A DNA stretch of 64,000 bases. Origin: Argopecten irradians (taxonomy: Eukaryota; Mollusca; Bivalvia; Pectinida; Pectinidae). The notes beneath the pieces were generated by a model that ran no database searches, was not told where the DNA came from, and saw only the letters and a list, made by a program, of their open reading frames with translations. The translations under genes and the position numbers were made by a program. Of this stretch, positions 42,225 through 55,300 are shown in pieces (position 1 is the first letter of the stretch; each line of letters starts with the position of its first letter). Location: the NCBI RefSeq assembly GCF_041381155.1, contig NC_091142.1, positions 30,245,528 to 30,309,527 on the forward strand, in the 5' to 3' direction.

Positions 42225-42740
42225 CGGCTAAAGGGGTAATATCGTTTCTCGGTTGATTGAAAAAGGCGACTAAATATGTTGCATCATCTTTTCTTGGTTG
42301 ATTGAAAGAGGCGACTAAATTCGGGGTAATATATTTGATCGGTTGATAATATTAATAAGAGGCGACTGAATTTGGGGTATTATTTTTCTCTCGGTTGATT
42401 GAAAGAGGCGAATAAATTTTGGGTAATATCTTTTCTCGGATGGTAATAAAAGGCGAATAAATTTGGGGTAATAGTTTTTCTATGTTTATTATTGGAGGAC
42501 ACTAAATTTGGAATAATATCTTTTCTCGACTTATTATAGAAGGCGACTAAAACTGGGGTTCTTGATAATACGAAGTGACTAAATTTGGAGAAATATCTAT
42601 TCTTGGCGAATGATTATCAAAGGCGACCAAATTTTGGGATATGTAATATCTATTCTCAATTGATTATTGGAGGCGACTAAAGCCTTTAAGTTAATATCTT
42701 TCTCTGTACATGATTATAAGAGGCGACTAAATGTGGTTAA
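42225..42740. repeat. Degenerate tandem repeat, about 55-60 bp, about 9 units
   Basis: The phrases 'ggcgactaaatttggggtaa', 'tatcttttctcggttgatt' and 'gaaagaggcgactaaat' repeat with many changes. Old compared with the other arrays in the window. Confidence 0.75.
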
Positions 42741-43065
42741 TCATTCCCTCTATCACCAAAACGGTCGGAGTTTCCCAGACCAGACTTAGTAGGTAATGGT
42801 CTATAGGAAATGTTTAAAGATGTGTGTTTACCGGGAACTCCCCGATAAAAACACAGAAACCATTTTACACTGAAACATAAATACATTTGAAAAAAAAAGA
42901 CAAACATGAATATAGATTTAGATTATTTAGGTTATTGATATTGCTATATATATATATATCTAAACTGGTTCTCGGATGTGCGCTGCGGCTATTGGCATGG
43001 CCTATCCAAATTCCAAGGGTTGATTTCTGCGCCGCATGAGCCATTAATACTTCCGTGTAGTACCA
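42741..43065. other. Intergenic spacer
   Basis: AT-rich sequence including a short (ta)n run at about 42945. Nothing else recognised. Confidence 0.5.
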
Positions 43066-43428
43066 TTAAAGATGTTCCACCGCCGACAAAGCATAAATGA
43101 TACCCATCAGTTGAACAATAATTGGTGTTTGATCATGAATATATATGTCTAATTAACACAAAAATAATATGAAATAGTTTATTTTACCTTTGGTGCATGC
43201 GCAATCTGTTCTCCAGACCATATAGGATATAGTGACTAGAAATTTTTTCGGGATGCAATTAATTATTTTTCATATCTTTAACTTGAAGTAAAATCAGAAG
43301 CTCAAACTTTTCAATGGTGGTAATGGTGTAAAGTAAGTAACTTTTGTAACTGAAGAAAAATACTACATTGTCTGCTCCTGTTTTCGATAGTGAAAAAATA
43401 CCATTTGTCAGCGGTGGAGCATCTTTAA
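43066..43428. mobile_element. TTAA-flanked MITE (363 bp)
   Basis: The left end TTAA-AGATGTTCCACCGCCGACAAA is the reverse complement, apart from two bases, of the right end TTTGTCAGCGGTGGAGCATCT-TTAA. The interior is AT-rich and non-coding. Third TTAA-flanked element in the window, with a terminal sequence unlike the other two. Confidence 0.65.
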
Positions 43429-43499
43429 AATCTGTCTGTATAAGCTGAATATTAATGAAAACTCGAAATTAGATAACATTACTGGACAATAATTATTAT

Positions 43500-43835
43500 A
43501 TTTCTTTCATACTGAATCCAACTCTCGGATTGGCAGATTCTTTTTCTTCATATACTATGCAAAAAAATCCGAGAATGGCGTGAAAATCCGACGTAATCAT
43601 GACGTCACAAGAGAGAAGTCGACGTTGCGTATTGATTTATAAAAATAATCCAATGGAAAATCAATGGAATCCTACGTTTAAACGTATTTTATGCTATGAA
43701 GTAATCCGAAAAATTGAATATAAGTATTGATATGTATTTTTTTTATTTCATAAGAGAATGAAAGAAATTTTGTTTGCAAACTGTGTGAATCCGCGAAACG
43801 GATTCTCACAAAAGTTTGCAAACATATGCATAATT
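43500..43835. mobile_element. Fold-back repeat, copy 2 (family shared with 15.96 kb)
   Basis: 'aatccgagaatggcgtgaaa', 'atccgacgtaatcatgacgt' and 'cgacgttgcgtattgattt' match copy 1. The terminal hairpin pairs 'gtttgcaaactgtgtgaatc' with 'gattctcacaaaagtttgc'. Same order and orientation of blocks as at 15963-16345. Confidence 0.65.
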
Positions 43836-43877
43836 AGTATCTGATTGAGCTATCTAAACTAAATTATAAGAATAATT

Positions 43878-44020
43878 CTCGATATATTTTCGGTTTATGA
43901 AGTCATAGACAGAATTACGGATGGACATTTTTTTTATAGATGCTGCTTCGCGTCTATGAAAATGTCCTTCCATTTTTTGTCTATGACTTCATAAACCCAA
44001 AAGATATTGAGAATAATGCA
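43878..44020. mobile_element. Fold-back element, about 140 bp
   Basis: 'ggtttatgaagtcatagaca' near 43893 is complementary to 'tgtctatgacttcataaacc' near 43979; the inner part 'ggacatttt' pairs with 'aaaatgtcc', and 'atagatgc' and 'gcgtctat' flank 'tgcttc'. Non-coding. Confidence 0.6.
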
Positions 44021-45215
44021 TAGCGATTTTAGCGGTAATAGCAGATACATTGTTATGTTTCCGACATGACATCACTAGTTTGGCAATTATTGCATAATAA
44101 AAAAAAATATTTATGAAATATCAAAATGCATGTTTTAAATAAGAAGTAGACTGTACGGTGCAAAGTAAATATGGCATGGCATTTTATTCAAATAACTGCT
44201 GAGCTGACCGTTTCATAATCCCGTGAATACACGAGATTATATTTAAATACATAAAAGTACATGGGATCATTATATAACGTATTTGTACATATATATGTAT
44301 ATTGTTGTTGAAGGATGACATGTGCCCGGTGACCCACTGTATATATACCGAGACACCATTACCTGATTAGCAGTACACCCCCACCATGATAGTTTTATTA
44401 CTAAGTCGACATCTACATTAGGGTTTATATAGTGTGTATTGGTAAAATAAGGACATATATAGCGGTGTACACGGCCAGGATCCAGCTGTGTCTTATCTGT
44501 CTCCGATATTTAAATAACAATAACAAACTTATGCGCACACCTGTAACCTCAAGTGTCTACACAGGTACAAATCTACAGGTACAGATCTACAGGTACGCTC
44601 CTTTCCTTTTGATTCACCTGTATTAGTCATCAAGAATTTCGGTAACTGTTCACCCGGATCGATCATTTAGGCATGCGTCCTCAGGCTTTTTAGTATTCAT
44701 GGCATTTCTATAAATAGATTACGTCCGCTACCCTACTCACACCTTTCATGGTACATACACATATACATGTATGTGAGCCCTGTCATATACCGCTAGTGTG
44801 TGCGCCGGAACGGAATTTTAAACTTTAACAATCTTAATACCCGGATTAGACTAAGGAGAAGGTGAAATAATATATATGATCGAGTTATTAGTCATCAAAA
44901 AATAGGGCCGATCTCTCTTACCTGAGCAGTGACGCGCCGGAGTGCATACCTGGAATATATCAATACAGCTCACATTTCCGCCATAAGCCCTGAAGTCAAC
45001 AACTGTACGTTATCAACTCAAGGCGTGGGCTAGCCATAGCACAAACAAAACCGACATTTCGTGTGTTTCGATGGATTTAAATTTGAAAATGTAGAATTGT
45101 GTGATCTGTGTACATTAAGTTTTCGTTGTGTGGATTAATTATCTAAAGTTTGAAGGTGTGTGTTTGTATACAATTTTTAAAAAATTCGATTGGTTCACCT
45201 TTAAGGAATTCCAAG
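44021..45215. other. Upstream region of the cadherin gene
   Basis: AT-rich sequence with no clear TATA box or initiator. Short ORFs here are unconvincing. The 5' untranslated region is presumably within the last few hundred bases before 45216. Confidence 0.4.
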
Positions 45216-46305
45216 ATGGCGACCGCCATACAGGTAACTTTGTGTATACTATACGTTAGTACTTTCACGATTCTTTTTACCGGAGTATCCGCCCTTGTTT
45301 TGGAGGTTGAAATCCCCAGCGATACCCCAGCAGGTTTCAAAATAACGAAACTCGGTTGTACGGGAAAGGATGTGTTATTGAACACTCCAGGAAATGAGAT
45401 CCGTCTATTTTCCTTAACGGAATCCGGTGATTTGATTTTAAAACGGTCTGTGAAAAAGTATGAGAATGAAGCATTGGCGGTATATATAACACGATTATCG
45501 TCCACAACAGAATGTCAACCATGTGGAGATATACCCCAAATCTCCAGTCTCATTATTTCAATTAAAGCTCCATCACGTTTCGTTACTTTCCAACATGGAA
45601 ATAGGGAACTCCATGGATATCTGGACATTTCAGTATCCACGGAGGTTTTCGGAAAGGACATTAATGATCTATTTGAGAATTTTGAAGCATTATCTCCCTC
45701 GTACTCTCTGATCGGAAGCACAGAAGCGGCGGATCAGTTTGAATTTCAAAAAGACACGAATGGAAGGTTGTATTTACACCTGTCCAGCTCTGCTCCAGAA
45801 TGTCGTGTTTACTACTTGATCTGTAGAATGGTCACTTCGGACAACACTGTCTTATTTACTGACCTCCGTATAGAAATCCGTAATGGACAGGGCAAGGTGT
45901 CTGCCGTCAGACCCGACATGTCCGGCACGCGCGACAAATCAGTTATAAAAAGTTATAATGACCTAAGGACACAAGACCATGATTTAACTGTCACCTTTGA
46001 ACAGCACGAAACAATGACTGGTGCACTGACCGCCAGGCTGGCCGAACCTCACCACAGACAACGACGACAGGTGAAAACTGCTGCGGTCACTGCAAGCGTC
46101 AACGAAGGTACCACAGGATTTCTATACAACTTCACTCGACAAGGTTCCGGAACCACATTCCAGCTTAAGCAAGCGGTACCGGATATGGTGGAAGTGAACA
46201 CAAATGGACAAGTTTATCTGAAGCCGGGTCAGGTGTTGGATTACGATAACGGCCCTAAAGACATTACAGTGGAAGTCTACGAAACAACCGGAAGTGGTGC
46301 AACAG
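45216..46305 (+). CDS. Cadherin gene exon 1 (signal peptide, pro-region, first repeat)
   Basis: ATG at 45216 (caagATGG, good context) starts MATAIQVTLCILYVSTFTIL, a clear signal peptide. It is followed by about 260 residues without standard cadherin motifs, then HRQRRQVKTAAV, a furin-type cleavage site, and the first repeat segment ending LDYDNGPKDITVEVYETTG. The exon is unusually long (1090 nt) and ends CAACAG|gtaatt in phase 1. The upstream in-frame extension to 45150 lacks an ATG. The pro-region may hold adhesion off until cleaved, as in classical cadherins; this is inference. Confidence 0.85.
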
Positions 46306-49300
46306 GTAATTAGAGTGCAGTTACAGGCACCACATGTGGTGTACGTGCAGAATAGGCCCAAAATCATGAAACAGACCCTGGCATCATGTACATGTGCATA
46401 AGGTAACGCATACAATTACACAAGAGTAACATATACATCTACACAAGGGTTACATCTACAGTTACACAATTCTCAAGGAAACCATATACAGGTACAAAAA
46501 GGTAACATATACAGATACACAATGGTAACATATACAGATACACAATGGTAACATACACAGGTACACAAGTTAAACATACATGTACTCAAACTACAACGAG
46601 TGACATTATGTAAATACATTTTCATTGTACAAAAGGAACTTAGAATCGTTCATTACTTTATGTACATTATTTAATGTATACATGTTACTATATAACCTCT
46701 GTTACCCTTGTCTCGACACCATGGTTAGCTACACATGTGGTAACATATACAGGTACACAAAGGTAATATATACAGGTACACATAGGCAACATATACAGGT
46801 ACACATAGGCAACATATACAGGTACACATAGGAACATATACAGGTACACAAAGGTACACAAGGAACATATACAGGTACACAACAGGTACACAAAGGTAAC
46901 ATATACAGGTACACATAGGTAACATATACAGGTACACAAAGGTAACATATACAGGTACACAAAGGTAACATATACAGGTACACAAAGGTAACATATACAG
47001 GTACACAAAGGTAACATATACAGGTACACAAAGGTAACATATACAGGTACACAAAGGTAACATATACAGGTACACAAAGGTAACATATATACAGGTACAC
47101 AAAGGTAATATATCAGGTACACATAGGCAACATATAAAGGTACACAAAGGTAACATATACAGGTACACAAAGGTAACATATACAGGTACACAAAGGTAAC
47201 ATATACAGGTACACATAGGCAACATATAAAGGTACACAAAGGTAACATATACAGGTACACAAAGGTAATATATACAGGTACACATAGGCAACATATACAG
47301 GTACACAAAGGTAACATATACAGTACACAAGGAAATATACAGGTACACAAAGGAACATATACAGGTACACAAAGGTAACATATACAGGTACACAAAGGTA
47401 ACATATACAGGTACACAAAGGTAACATATACAGGTACAAAAGGTAACATATACAGTACACATAGGCAACATATAAAGGTACACAAAGGTAACATATACAG
47501 GTACACAAAGGTAATATATACAGGTACACATAGGCAACATATAAAGGTACACATAGGCAACATATACAGGAACACATAGGCAACCTACACAAATAGTGAG
47601 ATACACATAGGTAACATATACAGGTACACAAAGGCAACATATAAAGGTACACATAGGCAACATATAAAGGTACACATAGGCAACATATAAAGGTACACAA
47701 AGGTAACATATACAGGTACACAAAGGTAACATATACAGGTACACATAGGTAACATATACAGGTACACATAGGTAACATATACAGGTACACAAAGGTAACA
47801 TATACAGGTACAAAAAGGCAACATATAAAGGTACACAAAGGTAACATATACAGGTACAAAAAGGTAACATATACAGATACACAAAGGTAACATATACAGG
47901 TACACAAAGGTAACATATACAGGTACACATAGGCAACATATAAAGGTACACAAAGGTAACATATACAGGTACACAAAGGTAACATATACAGATACACAAA
48001 GGTAACATATACAGGTACACAAAGGTAACATATACAGGTACACAAAGGTAACATATACAGGTACATAAAGGTAACATATACACATAGGCAACCTACACAG
48101 ATACACATAGGTAACATATACAGATACATATACGTAACAAATACAGGTACATAAAGGTAACATATACAGGTACACATAGGCACCATATATATATCATAAT
48201 CAAGAACACAATGGTAACTGACATGCTTAGTGTTATTGAATTGTCAACAGGTACAATCCTGAAAAGTTAATTTTGGGGGAAAAAAACGAGAAAAAAACCA
48301 CACACAATAAAGAAAGTATGTACATTGTACATGTAAAGGCTGATGATAGGTTTAGGATATTAAAATATGTACATTGGACATGTAAAGGCTGATGATAGGT
48401 TTAGGATATTAAAATATGTACATTGTACATGTAAAGGCTGATGATAGGTTTAGGATATTAAAATATGTACATTGTACATGTAAAGGCTGATGATAGGTTT
48501 AGGATATTAAAATATGTACATTGGACATGTAAAGGCTGATGATAGGTTTAGGATATCATCGCATTATTTGTGTGGGTATATGAAAATAAACACTTCAAAG
48601 GTCAGTCTTAATACCAATATCAAATGTAGCATTACCTATATAGAATGCTGATGATGGGACTGGTTCCAATAACACCGGTAATTAGGGAACTCTAATCCAG
48701 TATCGTCTGTTGTACATGTTGTAGTGTTTGTACAGCCGTCAGGTAGACATATACCTGTTCATGTCGGGGAATTTACATCACGGGGGAGCTTCATTGTGTA
48801 AAACAGCCGGTTAGGGAGGGGGAACAGTGCGTATTATTATATAAGGGGAGAGGGGCTATTAGCTATACCTAGTAGCGAATTTATGTGGATTTTTTTAGGC
48901 GAGTCCAGAAGACTTAATTCCAAATTTTGGTGAGTCCCAGTACAATAACAAATAGGGGACAGGGCTCTCTAAATTTTGGTGAATCCCAGTTAAAAAAAAA
49001 CAAATAAAGGGTTCTCTAAATTTTGGTGAGTCCCAAAGGAAAATGATGACTCTAAGACTCGTAGGCGAATTCCGTAAATCACTGTATTTACTATATCCAC
49101 AGCCGGTAATATGTGACATGTTTTCGTTTCATTATATATAATTAGCTGACAGTTCGTAAAAACAGCGTTAGATTGTGTAACTAGAGATAGCCATAACATA
49201 CACGTTGTGTAACCCGAAATAGTCAATTTGAAACCTTGAAAGCCAACGGAGGCCAGAGATTATAACTGATGCGCATACTGGCATGTTTTATTACCAACCT

Positions 49301-52300
49301 TCTTTTCATCACGTAGATTGTGAAATACATGTAATTTCGATATCATAAGGTGTCCAGAATGCTAATTACTGCCGGTAATAACATATTAGCTTGAAATACC
49401 GATACTAATTTAACACTTTATCGAGGATATATGCTATTGTCTTTATAACTATGGTGCATTAGTGTAGTCAATACCAGATTACTATAGTTTTACATCAAAT
49501 TGACTGAAGCATAAACACGTAAATGTATAGAAGCTATCTCACTACGCAAGCATTTCGTCTAAAAAAGACAACATTTGGACATCGAATGGCAGGCTAGAGT
49601 GTTGAAATACCTGTTTTGCGGGAAATATAATATCGGTTCTAGCGGCTTTATATAATTATCTGGTAGTTAATTAGTGATGTTTCAGATAGAAGTCACGAAT
49701 TTCGATAACTTACTTGATAATTATAAAATACTAATGAAGTTCCGGCTGTAGCCTCGGTACTCTACCGTTGCAGTATTTATATACGTATTGTTTCTTAAAG
49801 GTAGTTTGGCACCCAAAACTTGTTTCAACTGAAGCAGTGTCTGCTGTGCCGGCGTTTTATTATTTTATTGCTTGACAAATGCAAGTATTTACATGATACA
49901 TCGTTATAAACCAGTTCTATACATATGTTATACAACCGTTGAGAGTACTCGAGGCCAATAGACCACATGTTTGAATCTTTCTCTGACACGATAACGGATC
50001 AACAGGTGACTGAGTATTACCTGAGAGGTGAATCGCGGTACCCAAGGTCACGAGTGGTATCCTGACGTCCAGTCAGACGGCCATTAAAGTAATCTGTATA
50101 GGCTCGAGGACACAACCTACCTAGAGAAAGCAAACAGCTACATTTCCGGCGTCTTCTGATTGAAGATTGTAGACAGTGTGTACGGGAAAGAAGGGAGGGG
50201 GGGGGGGGGCCTACTCATATATACCTGAAACAAGGTACAAGTTACATGTGAGAAGATACAATTGTTTAGGGCATTTGGATAATCACTAGACTGGACAGGA
50301 TATATATCTATATCATATACATTTTACCCACAAAATTAAGACGTACATATAGTATTTCATCGCGCAATTTAACTCTTTAATTTAGCCTGTATAGATTAAA
50401 ACTATAAGTGAATCATTAAAGTACTAAATCATGGGAGTTAATCGTAGGTGTACATATATATAATGCTTATGTGATCGTGTATACACAGATATATACCGGT
50501 CCAACCACTCGGGCTAATTGACTTACAATATAATAATAGGATCAGTGTAATAGTGGAATGTCGCTATTCTTTCAGTGATCAATGTCGATAATTCCCAGGA
50601 CTGAAGAATTCCTTATAATATATAACATTCTTTACACATTGCTATTTATGTCTCTCACACAGTTTTATACGAGTAACTACAACTAGAAAAACATATAATG
50701 TAAGGAAATATTTGTTTAAGGAAGCTACCGTTTAACTGCTTATTTACTCCACCTATTGTCGTTTTGTCTGACCACTGGGCGTTTGGTAACCAAACAATAC
50801 AGTTTTATGCAAGACTATAACATCTTTAATTTTCTCATCGGTATTAACGACTGTATGATGACACAAATAGTTTGCAATTAGTTTAGTTGCGCTAAGTAAA
50901 TACTTCGAGAAAGTTCACTATTCAGAGTAAATATTGATTTTATAACGTATAAGACAATTGACAACCTATCAGCTCATCTTCTCTATCCAGTTTAAACATT
51001 AAATCAATACAATTCAGAACCACCGCCTTTGTCGGACCGATTTATTTGTTTTTGATATATTCATATTTATCTAAAAAAACGTAGATAAGTAACTGATGAT
51101 CTAGAAATATATTACTGTAATTAATTATGTTATCGCTTATCAAGAATGACGTCATTTTAGCCCTGTGGGAATTCCACACATTCTCCGCCTACAGGTATAT
51201 GCACTATATATTACACAATGTCGCTTACTTCATTTACAACTTTACATCTGTCGATGTTGAATGTATGTACCGTTTTAAATGTTGTCCACAAATAAAACCG
51301 TCCGTGGGAAAATAAAATACAAAGACTGTAAGGTTTACAAGTTCTAGACCTCCGAACCGCGGTACAATACCACATAAAGCAATAAATATTGTATAAGCGT
51401 TCTCCACGTCAGCCTTAAGGGGGGGGGGGGGGGATTGCTGTAACAGTAACACGGGGGGGGGGGGGGGGGGGGGAGGTGGCAAGTCAATTTTAGACGTTGT
51501 AAATGTTGAACAGATTTATATTATACACATTATTTTGTATATACGTGGACTGATAAGGACAGTACAGAGACAAATAAAGCGCTCTATCTGGTTTCCCATT
51601 AGATATTAAAACTATACCTACATAGACGCATCCAACAAACAAAATTAGACATTATAAATATTCAATGTGTAATCCATATAAAGTATCCCTAGATATATAC
51701 GGGTTATCCCAGAGGTACACTACATATAGACAGTGCAAAAACCAATATTCTAATTTATTATTTAAAACACGTTTACACAGCAAACAAAGTGGAAGTAAGA
51801 CACAAATAACTGTATTGTACGAAGTATGTGAAATATTAACCTATATTCTGAAATAGATACCTGCCATATGTGTCCATGGCTCTATAGCATCGAGCTCTTA
51901 AAATTTGCCGACAGGCGTACACAGTATCTATCTATATGAGATGCACGCATGTTATTTTAGTCTAAACACAGGCGTCTGGCTCTTTAGACATTTTTCTCTC
52001 TCTATATATGTAATACTTAGCTGTGTCACTGTATTTTGGCCTAGTTTCATGAACATTCCTTAACTTTAGGAATTCCTTAACTTAAATTTTCCCACAGTAA
52101 AGCGTTATAAAAGTTAAAGAGAAATCTTAAGTTAAGGAGCCTTCCTTACAATCTGTAATGCTTTCCTATGGAGAATTTTAAGTTAAGGGATTCCTTATAA
52201 GTTAAGGAATGTTCATGAAACTGATACGTATACATAATCATGATGAACGGTCATATATGGAGAAAAGTATCTATAGAGCCAAACGCCTCTGTACTACTGA

Positions 52301-55300
52301 GCTAAATATGTCTTAGTTTCAGAATTTATATCTCTTCACTTCTTGGTTTGTGGATCTTTCAATAAATGGTCATTTTTATCAACATTTTACGTATTTTATC
52401 CATACAGTAAGTTTCACTGCACTGATTTTATTGTGTAAATTTCAGAAATGCCAATAGCTGTTAAAATAAAAAGGGCGAGGCGTAAAGAATTACAGGGACC
52501 TGACACCATTTTTTACCAACAGTATATAGGCCTATGTATACGCTATCCTTGATACTATAATATACATTGATATATGTCCCTGATCCCAGGGATCCCATTA
52601 CCCAGGTCCCTGAGTAAGAATCACAACTTTAGTCGTTTGCTACTCCATTGCTATACAGAGGCAGTGATTTTCACAGATATAAACATGACAAATCGATCAT
52701 TTTGTCTATCAATAATTAATGTGTGTTGTACGCCATCCGTAACACCGCGTTAATCAACTCAGATCTGACACAACTTGTCGGCAAACTGTCAGGTGTTACT
52801 TATTAGACTGTTTATCACACTGAGTTAAAAAAAAAGCCCGAGTTTCCTCTAACTCTTACGTCTGACTCCGACATAAAGCAATTAATAGCTGTATGACATA
52901 TTCATATGGACCAAATAAAATTGAATGGGAAGCCATCGTAACTATAATCGTTGGACAATTTATAATCGATATGTCTAGATATGCATGAACGAGTTTCCAA
53001 ATATTGAACCACAGGCTTTTATAGATATACATACACATCTTTATGTTTGTGGCTGTATCACATGTATTACAGCATTAACGGAAACAGAAAATATCGTATA
53101 CATTAGCAAGAACAGACAAATATGGCCGATGCGATTATAATTTATGCCTTGGTTGATTCCACTAACGGATCTTGTATGCTTTAAAATTAAAACTTTAAAT
53201 TAACGTGAATATTTATGAAACTTTTCTAACATTTTTTTCAGCGGAATATGAGCACACCTTGACTTTGACCGTTCTAAACATCAATGACGAAATCCCGAAA
53301 TTCACCAACGTCCCCCGCCCAATGTTGGCCACGGTGAACGCCTGGGCCCCCGTGGGGACAGTGTTCTATACACTGACGGCCCTAGACCAGGACCCGGGCA
53401 GCACTCTAGGGTTCTATTTAGAAGGTATGCTATGTTTTCTTCTATTGATTTTCCGTTTCTGTCTCCCGTTGTTTTTGTGTGATTGATACCAGATAGCTAG
53501 TTTATTTAGCGTGATAGGCCTACCTATTCTCGGCCTTGATTGTAACATGTGATTATGATAACAATGTACAGATAATTTCATACATTTTCCAGAATCTAAT
53601 TTCTTTACCGATTTATTAACATTCCATTCATTTATCTGTTTTGTGTTTTAATTGCAGTTCCGTTACCGTATTCTTGTTCGTTCGTCGTTTCTTAGAAATT
53701 CCATTGTCATTGAACACCGGAAGTGGAAGGTCTTACGGCTGCACCCGTTTGGCTTCCCTTCCACATTTTGATGTGAATACTTTGAACCAGTTGAATTTTG
53801 AGATGAATATAGTTATGTTCTGATGTCACTAGTTCCAAATTGTCTACATGTAATTATTTGCTCGCCTATTCGAAGAATAGGGGGAGCTAATGTTGTCACC
53901 CCGGCGTCGGCGTCAGCGTCAGCGTTGGCGTCCCATTTCCCGTTAAAGTTTTTGAGCAAGTTTCTATTTCGTCAATTGTTTAAGCTTAAGTCATCATAAA
54001 TGTTTATGATTTTATTTTCCTAATGTGTATGGATGCTGAACGTGATAATACAACCAATTTCGGGCCCTTTAGGTTTTTTTGAGTCTGTTAATTTGTCATA
54101 TTTCCATGTAAAAGTTTTTGAGCAAGTTTCTATTTTGTCTATTGTTTAAGCTTAAGTCATCATAAATGTTTATGATTTTATTTTCCTAATGTGTATGGAT
54201 GCTGAACGTGATAATACAATCAATTTGGGGCCCTTTAGGTTTTTTTTAGTCTGTTAATTTGTCATATTTCCATGTTTAAATCGTAAATACTTGAACATCA
54301 ACTTCTTCTGAATAGACGAGCTTTGCTGTTCTCCAACATCTCTTGTTTTTATGAGAAAACGTTCAAAGTTAGAGGTTTAAGAATTATTATTGATGTTGCA
54401 GGAACAAATTATAAGTTTGAGGTTGTTGAATCATTATTGATGTTACAAGAATAAGTTCTAAGTTTGAGGTTGTTGAATTATTATTGATGTTACAGGAACA
54501 AGATCTAAGTTTGAGGTTGTTGAATAATTATTGATGTTACAGGAACAAGATCTAAGTTTGAGGTTGTTGAATTATTATTGATGTTGCAGGAATAAGTTCT
54601 AAGTTTGAGGTTGTTGAATTATTATTGATGTTACAAGAATAAGTTCTAAGTTTGAGGTTGTTGAATTATTATTGATGTTACAGGCACAAGTTCTAAGTTT
54701 GAGGTTGTTGAATTATTATTGATGTTACAGGAACAAGTTCTAAGTCTGAGGTTGTTGAATTATTATTGATGTTACAGGCACAAGTTCTAAGTTTGAGGTT
54801 GTTGAATTATTATTGATGTTGCAGGAACAAGTTCTAAGTCTGAGGTTGTTGAATTATTATTGATGTTACAGGCACAAGTTCTAAGTTTGAGGTTGTTTAA
54901 TTATTATTGATGTTGCAGGAACAAGTTCTAAGTCTGAGGTTGTTGAATTATTATTGATGTTACAGAAACAAGTTCTAAGTTTGAGGTTGTTGAATTATTA
55001 TTGATGTTACAGGAACAAGTTCTAAGTTTGAGGTTGTTGAATTATTATTGATGTTGCAGGAATAAGTACTAAGTTTGAGGTTGTTGAATTATTATTGATG
55101 TAACAGGAACAAGATCTAAGTTTGAGGTTTTTGAATTATTATTGATGTTACAGAAACAAGTTCTAAGTCTGAGGTTTTGAGGATGTTGAATTATTATTGA
55201 TGTTACAGGAACAAGTTCTAAGTTTGAGGTTGTTGAATTATTATTGATGTTACAGGAACAAGTTCTAAGTCTGAGGTTTTGAGGATGTTGAATTATCATT

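Larger units (their letters stand above)
48186..53241. other. Rest of cadherin intron 1
   Basis: Beyond the arrays and elements listed separately (48318-48560, 48915-49045, 50197-50209, 51419-51473, 52042-52223), this is AT-rich sequence (48561-48914, 49046-50196, 50210-51418, 51474-52041, 52224-53241) in which I find no exon fitting phase 1, no tRNA and no recognisable transposon. A single open frame at 51665-51856 is unremarkable. Confidence 0.5.

Noticed and set aside
46688-48186. Long minus-strand ORFs (up to 452 codons) rich in Tyr, Leu, Cys and Val
   Set aside because: They lie wholly in the 23-bp tandem array, are open in several frames at once because the unit has no stops, and show no start context or domain.
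51234-51482. Minus-strand ORF starting with poly-proline
   Set aside because: It is a translation of the G runs and nothing else.
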